Positions 1 through 7,122 of a DNA stretch of 7,558 bases are shown in pieces. Position numbers and translations under genes: made by a program. How positions within the stretch are numbered: the stretch's first letter is position 1; every line of letters begins with the position of its first letter. Source of the DNA: an uncultured bacterium (GTDB lineage: Bacteria > Eisenbacteria > RBG-16-71-46 > CAIMUX01); NCBI GenBank assembly GCA_946886185.1, contig CAMPIC010000124.1, positions 1 through 7,558 on the forward strand. The letters are read 5' to 3'. The notes below the pieces were generated by a model. The model saw only the letters and a list, made by a program, of their open reading frames with translations. It was not told the DNA's origin and made no database searches.

Positions 1-1014
1 GAATTGGAAGAGGATGCTGTGCCGCTTGGCGCCGATCGCCTTGCGGATGCCGATCTCCCGCGTGCGCTCGGTCACCGAGACGAACATGATGTTCATGACT
101 CCGACGCCTCCCACGAACAGGGACACGCTGGTCACCAGGAGTCCGACCAGCAGCACGACGCCCATGACCTGATTGAAGGCTCCGACCAGCGTGTCGAGCT
201 TGTTGATCGAGAAGTTGTCCCCCTCCGTAGGCCGCAGTCCGCGGATTTTCCGCATCGCGCCGATCACTTCGAATTCGAGATCCGCGAACGCTTCCTGCGA
301 GGGGGCTTTGACGGCCACGTTCACGTCCTGGCGACCCCGGTCGCCCCCATATGCCTTCACGTAGGAGGTGATCGGAACGAAGATCTGGCGATCGAAGTTC
401 GGCCCGCCGAACGTGCTCCCGCCTTGCTTCTCCATCACCCCGATGATGCGGAATGGAACCCGTCCGATCATCATCGTCTTGTTGATCGGGTCGGAGCTGC
501 CGAACATCGCATCGCGAACCTCGGTTCCGATCACGCAGACTTTCTTCTTGCGGGTCACGTCGAAGGGAAGAAGGAATCGGCCGGTCTCCGGCTGGGCGCT
601 CGAGACCTGGATCTGCTTCTCCGTCGTGCCGATGACGGAGACTCGCTCCATCGTCTGGGATCGGTACTTCACATCCTGCTGGCCGTCCATGGTCGGATTG
701 ACGATCGCCAGGCCGCGCAGACTCTCCTCGAGCGCGCGTGTGTCGCGCAGCTCCAGGCGCGGCCGATTCCGATAGACGAAGAAGTCGTCCATCATCACCC
801 AGGGCATGCGCGAGACGTACAGCACGTCGGATCCGACCGCGGAAAAGCTTTGCCGGAAGCTGTTCTGCAAGCCGTTCGCGGCAGTCATGGTGAGCACCAC
901 GGCCACGATTCCGATGATGATGCCGAGAGTGGTCAGGGCGCCGCGCCCCTTGTTGGCCCGAAGCGCGCCGAAAGCGATGCGCAACGACTCGGTGATCTCC
1001 AATGCCAGTGCCAT
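1..1014 (-). CDS. MacB/FtsX-type ABC transporter permease, partial (left edge)
   Basis: This is the membrane subunit of a MacAB-type exporter. In this family the permease couples ATP hydrolysis in the cytoplasm to movements of a periplasmic domain that push substrates through an adaptor and an outer-membrane channel. Reading the minus strand gives 338 open residues that run off the left edge; I infer that roughly 60-70 residues are missing. Visible parts are a first membrane helix at about residues 27-45, a large periplasmic domain at about 46-270, and a second helix at about 283-310. The typical cytoplasmic FtsX-family segment follows, with TERTREIGIRKAIGAKR at 315-331. The ATG at 1012-1014 is chosen because GGGGGA lies 8 bases upstream and the N-terminus fits the family. 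The ATPase gene ends 45 bases upstream, so the two are probably co-translated. In E. coli MacB the ATPase and permease are one polypeptide; here they are separate. The substrate cannot be read from the sequence. The family assignment is firm. Confidence 0.93.
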   Translation of the reverse strand, partial: MALALEITESLRIAFGALRANKGRGALTTLGIIIGIVAVVLTMTAANGLQNSFRQSFSAVGSDVLYVSRMPWVMMDDFFVYRNRPRLELRDTRALEESLRGLAIVNPTMDGQQDVKYRSQTMERVSVIGTTEKQIQVSSAQPETGRFLLPFDVTRKKKVCVIGTEVRDAMFGSSDPINKTMMIGRVPFRIIGVMEKQGGSTFGGPNFDRQIFVPITSYVKAYGGDRGRQDVNVAVKAPSQEAFADLEFEVIGAMRKIRGLRPTEGDNFSINKLDTLVGAFNQVMGVVLLVGLLVTSVSLFVGGVGVMNIMFVSVTERTREIGIRKAIGAKRHSILFQF

Positions 1015-1059
1015 GCTCGATGTCCCCCACGGATCCGGGCCGATCCGACGGTTTCGCGT

Positions 1060-1806
1060 CTAGGTCGCGCGCCGCTTGGCGCGCCGGACGTCGCTCTCGA
1101 TCAGTCCATCCTGCAGGCGCACCACCCGCTCGGCGTGCTCGGCGATGTAGTCCTCGTGCGTCACCAGGATGATGGTCTGCCCGGCGGAATGGAGCTCGTC
1201 CAGCATTTTCATGATCTCGTCGCCCGTCTTGCTGTCGAGATTCCCGGTCGGCTCGTCCGCGAGAATGATCGACGGATTGCAGACCAGCGCCCGCGCGATC
1301 GCGACGCGCTGCCTCTGCCCTCCGGAGAGCTCGTTCGGCTTGTGCTTGGCTCGATCGGACAGCCCCACTCGCTCGATCGCGAGGGCGGCCCGCTTCCTCC
1401 GTTCCGAGCGCGGAACGCCACCGTAGACGAGCGGCAGCTCGACGTTGTGAAAGACATCGGCGCGCGGAATCAGGTTGAACGTCTGAAAGACGAACCCGAT
1501 CTTGAGATTGCGAATCTCCGCGAGCCGCGATTCGGAGATGTCCGCGACCGACTGCCCTTCGAGCATGTAGGTTCCGGAGGTGGGCACGTCCAGGCAGCCG
1601 ATCACGTTCATGAGGGTCGATTTCCCCGATCCGGACGGTCCCATCACGGCGACGTACTCGTTCCGGTGGATGTCGAGGCTGACGCCGCGCAGGGCATGCA
1701 CCTGCTCCACGCCCATGATGTACGTCTTGACCACGTCGCGGATCGCCAGGACCGGAACCGCGGGCGCCGCGACGGAGCGAGGCAGCGAGTCGGCATGGAT
1801 GGTCAT
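1060..1806 (-). CDS. ABC transporter ATP-binding protein (MacB/LolD-type)
   Basis: This 248-residue cytoplasmic ATPase powers the neighbouring permease. All nucleotide-binding motifs are intact: Walker [10 protein letters not shown] at 56-64, Q-loop Gln108, ABC signature LSGGQ at 160-164, Walker B ending in Asp184 with catalytic Glu185, D-loop NLDS at 189-192, and H-loop His217. The sequence between Walker A and the signature is typical of the MacB/LolD/FtsE group (CLDVPTSG after Walker A, FQTFNLIP around the Q-loop). About 17 residues precede the domain. The ATG at 1804-1806 lies 5 bases after the adaptor stop codon, and no strong Shine-Dalgarno sequence is seen, so translational coupling to the adaptor gene is likely. 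Context as adaptor-ATPase-permease favours a MacAB-type pump over LolCDE, because LolCDE does not come with a HlyD/MacA-type adaptor. Nothing appears degraded. Confidence 0.96.
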   Translation of the reverse strand: MTIHADSLPRSVAAPAVPVLAIRDVVKTYIMGVEQVHALRGVSLDIHRNEYVAVMGPSGSGKSTLMNVIGCLDVPTSGTYMLEGQSVADISESRLAEIRNLKIGFVFQTFNLIPRADVFHNVELPLVYGGVPRSERRKRAALAIERVGLSDRAKHKPNELSGGQRQRVAIARALVCNPSIILADEPTGNLDSKTGDEIMKMLDELHSAGQTIILVTHEDYIAEHAERVVRLQDGLIESDVRRAKRRAT

Positions 1807-1811
1807 GGCGG

Positions 1812-3077
1812 TCAGGATCCGCTCGCGTCGGCGCGCGCCGTCCCGTCCGGCTGCTGGGAGGCTCGCACCAGCGCGCCGTTCTTCAGGTCTTTGGAGATCG
1901 CACGATAGCTGCCGGTGACGATTTCTTCGTCTTCCTCGAGGCCGGAGCGGATCTCGATGTGCTCGTCGCTCTGAATGCCGGTCTCGACCTGCTTGGCGAT
2001 CGCCTTGCCGCCGTCGACGCAGAAGACGATCTCTACGAAGCCATCGTCGTCCGCGGTGAATCGCTTCTCCGCGTCTTCCCGAGTCTCCCCCTCCATCGTC
2101 AACTGGTCGACCGTCCGCACCGCCACCGCCTGGATCGGTACGCTCAGCGCATTGTCGTTGCTTTCGGTGGAGATCTCCGCGCTCGCGGTCATTCCTGGAC
2201 GCAGCGCGCTGGGGGGATCGGCGATGCCGATCGTGATTTCGAACTCGGTCTTCTGATCGCTCGTGCCCTGTCCGGAGGCGTTGACGCTGTTGGCGATTTC
2301 GGTAACCACGCCGGTAAGGCGTTCCTCGGGGAGGGCGTCGGTCTCGACTTGCGCGGTCTGCCCGATCGCAACGGACACGATGTCGCTCTCGTCCACGTTG
2401 ACCCGGGCTTCCATTTCGGAGAGATCGGAGATGACGAGGATGACGTCTTCCTGGAACTGCGACCCGATCGCGATCTCCCCGACTTCCTTGTTCAGGTCGG
2501 TGATGGTCCCTCCCATCGGAGCGTAGATCCGCGTCTTGGAGAGGTCGTCCCTCGCCTGCTTGAGCGAAGCCTTGGCCTGTTCCACCTGATCGAGCGCGGA
2601 GGCGTAGCGGGCGACCTCCACTTGATAGGCCGCTTCCTTGGCTTCAAAGGCGGAGGCCGACTCCAGATTGCGGCCGACCAGCTCCTGGGATCGCTCGAAC
2701 TCCTTCTTCGTCTGGTTCATGTTCTGGAGGACCAGATTCGCCTCGGCCTGAGCGGAGCGCACGTTGGCTTCGGCGCTCTCGACCGTGGCGAGGTGCCGGT
2801 CTCGATCGAGCTCCAGGAGAAAGGCGCCCTTGTCGACCCACTGCCCTTCCTGGACGGCGAGCTGGGTAATCTTCGCGCTCAGGTCGGCGCTCACCTTCAC
2901 CTGCGTCTTGGGCTGGATGGTGCCGGTCGCCGAGACGGTCTGCACGATCTTGCGCCGCTCGACCTTGCCCGTCTCCACCTGGGGAGCCTCTTCACCACGT
3001 CCCCGCAGTCCGAGTCCGGCCGCGGCGCCGCCGAGCACCAGCACCGCAACGCCGATCCAGATCGCTTTCTTCTTCAT
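1812..3077 (-). CDS. MacA-like periplasmic adaptor subunit (HlyD/RND-type membrane fusion protein)
   Basis: This 421-residue adaptor should link the inner-membrane ABC pump to an outer-membrane channel. An uncleaved-looking N-terminal membrane anchor spans about residues 5-24 after a KKK start; there is no lipobox cysteine. A lipoyl-like half-domain follows at about 50-91 ([17 protein letters not shown]), then a coiled-coil hairpin rich in Ala, Glu and Gln at about 92-182, the second lipoyl half at about 183-206 ([13 protein letters not shown]), and a beta-barrel with a membrane-proximal domain to the end. A charged stretch at about 323-346 lengthens the C-terminal region, making the protein about 50 residues longer than E. 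coli MacA. The open frame continues upstream to 3182, but the ATG at 3075-3077 is preferred: it has GAGGGGG 10 bases upstream and places the lysine-rich anchor at the N-terminus. Its stop lies 5 bases before the ATPase start. A specific substrate cannot be inferred. Confidence 0.93.
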   Translation of the reverse strand: MKKKAIWIGVAVLVLGGAAAGLGLRGRGEEAPQVETGKVERRKIVQTVSATGTIQPKTQVKVSADLSAKITQLAVQEGQWVDKGAFLLELDRDRHLATVESAEANVRSAQAEANLVLQNMNQTKKEFERSQELVGRNLESASAFEAKEAAYQVEVARYASALDQVEQAKASLKQARDDLSKTRIYAPMGGTITDLNKEVGEIAIGSQFQEDVILVISDLSEMEARVNVDESDIVSVAIGQTAQVETDALPEERLTGVVTEIANSVNASGQGTSDQKTEFEITIGIADPPSALRPGMTASAEISTESNDNALSVPIQAVAVRTVDQLTMEGETREDAEKRFTADDDGFVEIVFCVDGGKAIAKQVETGIQSDEHIEIRSGLEEDEEIVTGSYRAISKDLKNGALVRASQQPDGTARADASGS

Positions 3078-3087
3078 CGCCGCATCG

Positions 3088-3094
3088 CCCCCTC
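3088..3094 (-). promoter_or_regulatory. Shine-Dalgarno sequence of the MacA-like gene
   Basis: The minus strand reads GAGGGGG, 10 bases before the ATG at 3075-3077. It supports this start over the longer open frame that begins at 3182. A second ATG between them (3083-3085) is in another frame and meets a stop after three codons. Confidence 0.7.
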
Positions 3095-3108
3095 TGTCTT
3101 CCTGTAGT

Positions 3109-3125
3109 GTGCGCGGCAAGCGCAC
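3109..3125 (-). repeat. Inverted repeat in the leader of the MacA-like gene (6-bp stem)
   Basis: GTGCGC and GCGCAC are separated by the 5-base spacer GGCAA, and all six pairs are G-C or A-T matches. In the minus-strand transcript this would form a small hairpin 14 bases upstream of the Shine-Dalgarno sequence. It could be an RNA structure or an operator dyad. Such short stems are common by chance in GC-rich DNA, so function is unproven. Confidence 0.4.
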
Positions 3126-3157
3126 CTCGATGGGTACGGTCGAAGGCCCGAAAGGGT

Positions 3158-3181
3158 TGCTCCGGAGTTGGAGCCGGAGCA
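3158..3181 (-). repeat. Perfect 8-bp inverted repeat upstream of the pump operon
   Basis: TGCTCCGG at 3158-3165 and CCGGAGCA at 3174-3181 match perfectly around an 8-base spacer. On the minus-strand transcript the stem lies about 100 bases after the TMTC-like stop codon and about 80 bases before the MacA-like start. No run of T follows on the minus strand, so it is not a canonical intrinsic terminator. A transcription-factor operator or a 3'-end-stabilising hairpin are alternatives. Confidence 0.45.
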
Positions 3182-3204
3182 TTTGGCAGGAACCCCGCGC
3201 TTGA

Positions 3205-3220
3205 CCGATCGTCCGATCGT
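3205..3220. repeat. Tandem 8-bp repeat CCGATCGT x2
   Basis: Two head-to-tail copies of CCGATCGT occupy 16 bases. Because CGATCG is itself a palindrome, the block also reads as a near-perfect dyad (12 of 14 positions) around a TC centre. It lies about 130 bases upstream of the MacA-like start codon, a plausible place for a regulator site, but there is no direct evidence for binding. Confidence 0.4.
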
Positions 3221-3281
3221 ACGCGGCCGGGTAACGCTCCCCCCTCCCTTCGCTCTCGCTTCGTTGGTCCCGGGGTCTGGA

Positions 3282-5345
3282 TCAGCGGGACTGCCCGCGC
3301 AGCCTGTCCAGTTCGGCTCGGTAGGATGCGTTCTCGGGATGGCTTGCGGCGAGCACTCCGTAGATCTCCATCGCGGCCGCGCGATCACCCAGCGCCTCCA
3401 AAATCTTGGCGCGGGTGTCCTCGACGTAGCGCCGATTCTCCGGAGGTGTGATCTGAGCCGCGCGGTCCGCGAGCTCGAGCGCTTCGCGAAGCAGGGCGGC
3501 CGCCTGGGCCGTGTCGGGAGTCGCAAGAGCCTGACCGCGCTTGCTCCAGGCCAGGGCGTTCGCGTTGTACCAATCGGCTCTCGATTCGAGAAGGACCTGG
3601 TAGTTCGCCCCCGCCTCGGTCCAGCGCTCGCTCGATTGCTGCAGGAACGCGAGCCGCGATCGATCCTGCTGCGAAGCGGGATCCGCGTCCACCAGCTCCT
3701 GAAAGAGCTCGATGGCGCGATCCTCTTCTCCTGCCTGGATCGAGGCTTCGGCGGCAACGCGCGTCAGATTCGCGTAGCCCGGATAGCGCTGCCGCCCTGC
3801 TTCCGCGATCGCTCGCGCTTCCTCCGGCCGTCCCTCTCGCAAGAGAAGCATCGACTCCGCATACATGCCGATGACATCGTCCGGCCGCACGATCTTCAGA
3901 CCGGAGAGGATGCGGGGCACCTCGTCCCACGCTTCGAGCTCGAGGAGCGCGGAGAGCCAGAGCGACCAGTTGTTGGGATATCCGGGATGGATGGCGGCCG
4001 AACGTTCGAAGGCGGCGACGGCCTCCGCTGCACGTTCCTCGCGCAGGAGCGCCTCCCCCAACCCGGACCAGACCCGGAAGCTTTCGGGCTGCGCCTCGGA
4101 TGCCGCACGGAACAGCGCGAGCGAGCTCTTCCATTCCGGCACGCGCGCCCCTGTGCGGATCGCCAGAAGCGCGATGAGGAGCGCCGCTGCCCCCACGACC
4201 ACACGCTTGCGCGCCACCCACAGATGAGCCGCGAGCATTCCGAGCGCGAGCGTCCATCCCCAGGTCGCGAAATAGGTGAGCCGCTCTCCGAGCATCGTGC
4301 CCAGCAGGACGATCTGGTTGTCGATGGCGAGCAGGCCCACGGCCATGCACGCGAGCGCGGCGCCGGAACCCCGCGCGAGCGGTCCGCGGCGGAGCGACCA
4401 GAGCCAGAACCCCAGCGAGCCGGCGATCCCGGCGAGGCCCAGAAGCGCCGCAAGGTCGAACGCCCGCCGCACCGGAATCGAGTTGTACGAGTAGTCGGGA
4501 GAGAGCGTCGCGGGCCAGAGATGGAGCCGGATGTATCGCCACGCGATCGCGGCTCCGGTGAGGAACCGGCTCCACGCGCCCTCGCCCGCGAGCGCGTTGT
4601 CGCCGAATTCGATCGGAGGGATGGGAATGTCCCGAAGAACGAATTCGCGCGTCCCGACCGCGAGTGCGACTCCCAGTACGAGCAGCGAGGTCCGGCCCAC
4701 CACGAACCGCGAGATTCGTCCTTCGACCGCGAGAAGCAGGAGCGCCCCGAAGGCGGGCAGGATCAAGCCGGACTCCTTGGAGAACACCGCTGCAGCGGCC
4801 GCAAGCGGCACGAGCCAGAGCAGGCCCCGCCGCCGGGTCATGACCGCGAAGAGCGCGATCATCCCGAACCCGAACGCGAGCAGCTCTCCCCGGCCGACGA
4901 TGTCGATGACCGCTTCGCTTCGCACCGGATGCACGGCCGCGATCGCAGCCGTCACCGTCGCCGCGACCCGGGTCCGGATCTCGTCCACTCCGAGCCTGCG
5001 CATGAACACGATCACCAGAGCGAACAGAAGGAGGACGTCGATGCAGTGCAGCAACGCGTTCGCGGCGTGCTGCATCGCCGGAGTATTGCCGGCGGTCGCG
5101 GAAACGAACGCGATGGAGAGCAGCGTGAGAGGTCGATAGAGCCGCGAGGGCGCACCCGGCAAGTCCCAGTACTCGGTCGAGAAGATCGTCCCGATCGCGG
5201 AAAGATCCTGTACGCGGGACGATTGCAGGAGGTACTTCGAGTCGAAGACCGCGTCGTTCTGCACCACGAGCACGTAGGGCGCGATCGCGAGGGCGCAGAG
5301 AAGCAGAAGGACACGTCCGAAAGGCTGCGACCGTTCGACCTTCAC
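3282..5345 (-). CDS. TMTC-like multi-spanning membrane protein with C-terminal TPRs (probable GT-C protein O-glycosyltransferase)
   Basis: This 687-residue protein has about 11-12 predicted membrane helices in residues 1-397, followed by roughly seven TPR-like helical repeats (about 404-680) with classic spacing, for example WSGLGEALLREERAAEAVAAFE at 426-447. The membrane half follows the TMTC pattern seen in eukaryotic TMTC1-4 and bacterial homologues: IFSTEYW at 54-60, YRPLTLLS at 70-77, HPVRSEAVIDIVGRGELLA at 139-157, KESGLILP at 190-197, LSPDYSYNSIP at 281-291, GERLTYFATWGW at 353-364. TMTC enzymes transfer mannose from a lipid carrier to Ser/Thr of proteins entering the secretory path; by analogy this one would act on the periplasmic side, but donor and acceptor are unknown. 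The usual first-loop Asp-Asp reads Asp35-Ser36. The start is a GTG (5343-5345) 17 bases after the ApbE stop, with GGGAG 10 bases upstream. Family match is strong; enzymatic role is inferred. Confidence 0.82.
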   Translation of the reverse strand: MKVERSQPFGRVLLLLCALAIAPYVLVVQNDAVFDSKYLLQSSRVQDLSAIGTIFSTEYWDLPGAPSRLYRPLTLLSIAFVSATAGNTPAMQHAANALLHCIDVLLLFALVIVFMRRLGVDEIRTRVAATVTAAIAAVHPVRSEAVIDIVGRGELLAFGFGMIALFAVMTRRRGLLWLVPLAAAAAVFSKESGLILPAFGALLLLAVEGRISRFVVGRTSLLVLGVALAVGTREFVLRDIPIPPIEFGDNALAGEGAWSRFLTGAAIAWRYIRLHLWPATLSPDYSYNSIPVRRAFDLAALLGLAGIAGSLGFWLWSLRRGPLARGSGAALACMAVGLLAIDNQIVLLGTMLGERLTYFATWGWTLALGMLAAHLWVARKRVVVGAAALLIALLAIRTGARVPEWKSSLALFRAASEAQPESFRVWSGLGEALLREERAAEAVAAFERSAAIHPGYPNNWSLWLSALLELEAWDEVPRILSGLKIVRPDDVIGMYAESMLLLREGRPEEARAIAEAGRQRYPGYANLTRVAAEASIQAGEEDRAIELFQELVDADPASQQDRSRLAFLQQSSERWTEAGANYQVLLESRADWYNANALAWSKRGQALATPDTAQAAALLREALELADRAAQITPPENRRYVEDTRAKILEALGDRAAAMEIYGVLAASHPENASYRAELDRLRGQSR

Positions 5346-5362
5346 CTGGAAATGGCTCCCGA

Positions 5363-6451
5363 TCAGCGGAAGGTGACGTGGGCGCGCATGGCTTCGGTCA
5401 TGTAGATCCGATCCTGATCATCGATGACGAGCGCATCGAAACCTTCCCGCTCCGCCAGAGCGATCCCGCGGTCCGGTCCGAGCACGAAGATGGCGGTGCT
5501 GAACGCGTCCGCGAGCGTCGCTTCGGGATGCAGCACGCACACGCTGCGCACTCCGCGCGCGGGCCAGCCGGTCTTTGGATCGAGGATGTGGTGGTAGCGC
5601 ACTCCGTCCGGGCCGAAGAAGTAGTTCTCGTAATCGCCGCTGCTCGAGGTGGAAGCATCCTCCACGGATAAGAAACCGATCCAATCCTCGGGTCCCCCGC
5701 GTGGATCGCGGATCCCCACACGCCACGGTCGATCGCCGGCGCGGCCGCCCGCGTAGATCTGCCCGCCGGCATCGAGCAGGAATTCGCGGTAGCCCGCCGC
5801 ACGCAGATCCTGGGCGGCCAGATCCAATGCGTAGCCCTTGGCGATGCCTCCCAGGCCGACCGCCATCCCGCGTCGTTGCAAGAACCCCGTCTTCGCGCCC
5901 GCATCGAGGAGGAGCTCGTGCCAGTCGACGAGGGCCGCACGCGCCGCCACGTCGGTGGAGTCGGGAATGCTCGCGCTGTCTCCGAAAGTCCAGAGGCCGC
6001 GCAACGCCGCCCAGGTCACGTCGAATGCGCCGTCCGTCCGGCGGGCCACGTCCACCGCGCGCATCAAGAGCCCGTGGAGATCGTCCGGAAGCTGGACCGG
6101 CGCGACTCCCGCGTGACGATTCATGTCCGAGAGAGGAGATTCCGGTTTCCACTCCGACATGGTGTCGTCCACCTGGTGAAAAATCGCGAAGCAGCGATCG
6201 AGCGCAGCCTCGGAAGCCGAGTCCGCCTCGGCGCGCAGCACCACGCGGAACACCGTTCCCATGACCGGCTCCGCGCGCATGGGCCACTGTTGCGCCGGTT
6301 CATCGGAGATGGACGGAGACGCGTCGCTCGCCGCCATGGATGCGCCGCTCCAAAGGACGACCATGCTCGATGCCCCCAGCAGGCAGACCCTCTTCCCCCT
6401 GGCAAAGAGGCGGCTCGATCGCGCGCAGCGAAGCGCACGGATCGCCGTCAC
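5363..6451 (-). CDS. apbE: FAD:protein FMN transferase (ApbE family)
   Basis: ApbE enzymes cleave FAD and attach FMN covalently to a Ser/Thr of extracytoplasmic proteins, such as NqrC/RnfG-type redox subunits, using Mg2+. The 362-residue protein shows the family landmarks: EPVMGTVFRVVL at 61-72, GLGGIAKGYALD at 199-210, LLDAGGQIYAGG at 225-236, GDYENYF at 272-278, YHHILDPKTGWPA at 286-298, and DAFSTA at 315-320, where Asp315 and Thr319 match the metal-binding pair. A basic N-terminus, a hydrophobic stretch and ASMA before Ala41 indicate a Sec signal peptide cut near 40/41, so the enzyme is periplasmic; I see no lipobox. The start is a GTG (6449-6451), 17 bases after the lipoprotein stop, without a clear Shine-Dalgarno sequence, giving an unusually long n-region. 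No complete acceptor motif (D-x-x-S/T-G-A-S/T) is visible in neighbouring proteins. Confidence 0.95.
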   Translation of the reverse strand: MTAIRALRCARSSRLFARGKRVCLLGASSMVVLWSGASMAASDASPSISDEPAQQWPMRAEPVMGTVFRVVLRAEADSASEAALDRCFAIFHQVDDTMSEWKPESPLSDMNRHAGVAPVQLPDDLHGLLMRAVDVARRTDGAFDVTWAALRGLWTFGDSASIPDSTDVAARAALVDWHELLLDAGAKTGFLQRRGMAVGLGGIAKGYALDLAAQDLRAAGYREFLLDAGGQIYAGGRAGDRPWRVGIRDPRGGPEDWIGFLSVEDASTSSSGDYENYFFGPDGVRYHHILDPKTGWPARGVRSVCVLHPEATLADAFSTAIFVLGPDRGIALAEREGFDALVIDDQDRIYMTEAMRAHVTFR

Positions 6452-6468
6452 ATCGCGGCGCGAACGGC

Positions 6469-7122
6469 TCAGTGGTGATGCCCCCCACCGTCATCGACGG
6501 GAGGCGTCGGATCGTCGCCTTCTTCCAGGAGATTGCCTACCTCGCCCGCGAGAACCGGGAAGGTGAGAGCGCCGGAAGAATCGGGCACGACGATCTCGAT
6601 GCGGGCTCCGCTCACGTGGGAGAGATCGAACAACGCCCGCGTCAAGGTCAACGATGCGAAGCCCTGCGGATCAGGGGTGATCCGGCCGAGCGCCACTTCC
6701 TTCGCAGCCGCGGCCGACGCCGCCGCGGCCGAGCGTCCCGCGGGACCTGCGATGGAACGCGAGCCCCCGTCGAATTCGCCTTGGGCTTGCACGCCGATGG
6801 GGCGATCGGACATCTCGAGAAACGCCTGATAGTAGGGCCCGTCGAGCGAAGTCGTGATCGGAGGCAGATGATCGACCGTCATGATGAGCGAGCTCGCTTC
6901 CACGTTCGCCGAGCAGATCCCCTCCGTCGACTCGAAATCGATCGGCTGCAGCTCCCGTCCCAGCTGCTCCGCGCTCGGCAGGACCAGCGTGGACATCGGA
7001 TAGACCCCGAACTGGTACGAAAGGACGCCATCTTCCGGTCCCCCGCACCCAGCCATCAAGACCGCTATGAAGGCAACGACTCCGGCTGCGCGCCGGGATC
7101 GGAACATGAACTCTGGCTGCAT
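6469..7122 (-). CDS. Putative lipoprotein of unknown function with acidic, His3-terminated tail
   Basis: This is a 217-residue protein that I cannot assign to a named family. A signal peptide runs to Cys26 in the context VLMAGC, a lipobox with Met at -3, so the mature protein should be lipid-anchored. Residues 34-190 look beta-rich. They include LPPITTSLDGPYYQAFLEM at 86-104 and a closing FPVLAGEV at 188-195, which remind me of the beta-sandwich in RskA-like anti-sigma factors and related lipoproteins; this is impressionistic. An alanine-rich segment (131-140) interrupts the domain. The tail (197-217) is rich in Asp, Glu and Pro and ends in GGGHHH, a possible metal-binding end. The ATG at 7120-7122 is preferred over the TTG at 7165-7167 because GGAGGAGAGGG precedes it directly; an internal ATG (Met6) is possible. 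It lies between the barrel gene and apbE in the same direction, suggesting a shared envelope role. Confidence 0.8.
   Translation of the reverse strand: MQPEFMFRSRRAAGVVAFIAVLMAGCGGPEDGVLSYQFGVYPMSTLVLPSAEQLGRELQPIDFESTEGICSANVEASSLIMTVDHLPPITTSLDGPYYQAFLEMSDRPIGVQAQGEFDGGSRSIAGPAGRSAAAASAAAAKEVALGRITPDPQGFASLTLTRALFDLSHVSGARIEIVVPDSSGALTFPVLAGEVGNLLEEGDDPTPPVDDGGGHHH
6707..6732 (-). repeat. 15-bp-period repeat encoding the alanine-rich segment of the lipoprotein
   Basis: GCCGCGGCCGA occurs twice on the plus strand (6707-6717 and 6722-6732), a period of 15 bases or five codons. It encodes part of a run of alanines (about residues 131-140) in the lipoprotein. It looks like a small in-frame duplication in a flexible loop. 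Confidence 0.55.

Larger units (their letters stand above)
3078..3281. other. Intergenic region between the TMTC-like gene and the pump operon
   Basis: These 204 bases carry no convincing gene. On the minus strand they form the 3' end of the upstream unit and the leader of the MacA-like gene. Visible contents are a purine-rich stretch at about 3235-3266, a tandem repeat of CCGATCGT at 3205-3220, a perfect 8-bp inverted repeat at 3158-3181, a perfect 6-bp inverted repeat at 3109-3125, and the Shine-Dalgarno sequence at 3088-3094. I see no good sigma-70 -35/-10 pair and no hairpin followed by a U-tract on the minus strand. Whether the pump is transcribed from its own promoter or by read-through is therefore open. 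Confidence 0.6.

Noticed and set aside
4..1908. 634-residue open frame on the plus strand opposite the permease and ATPase
   Set aside because: It is a shadow of GC-rich, codon-biased genes on the minus strand. Its translation is rich in Arg, His and Asp without domains, while the opposite strand has complete family motifs.
1959..3107. 382-residue plus-strand frame opposite the MacA-like gene
   Set aside because: It is a mirror frame of the adaptor's coiled coil and barrel; it lacks a credible ribosome-binding site and any family similarity.
3158..3181. Intrinsic terminator at the end of the TMTC-like gene
   Set aside because: The stem is perfect but no T-run follows on the minus strand, so it does not meet the usual criterion. 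It is kept only as an inverted repeat.
3078..3182. 35-residue N-terminal extension of the adaptor
   Set aside because: It would place a non-hydrophobic stretch before the membrane anchor and runs through both inverted repeats. The inner ATG has a good Shine-Dalgarno sequence and a normal lysine-rich start.
3201..3229. Plus-strand sigma-70 promoter starting with TTGACC
   Set aside because: The TTGACC hexamer at 3201-3206 resembles a -35 box, but the sequence 17 bases on is CGGCCG, nothing like a -10 box, and no plus-strand gene follows.
3168..5405. 745-residue open frame on the plus strand opposite the TMTC-like gene
   Set aside because: The composition is dominated by Arg, Glu, Pro and His with no recognisable domain or signal. 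The minus strand encodes clear membrane helices, TMTC motifs and TPRs.
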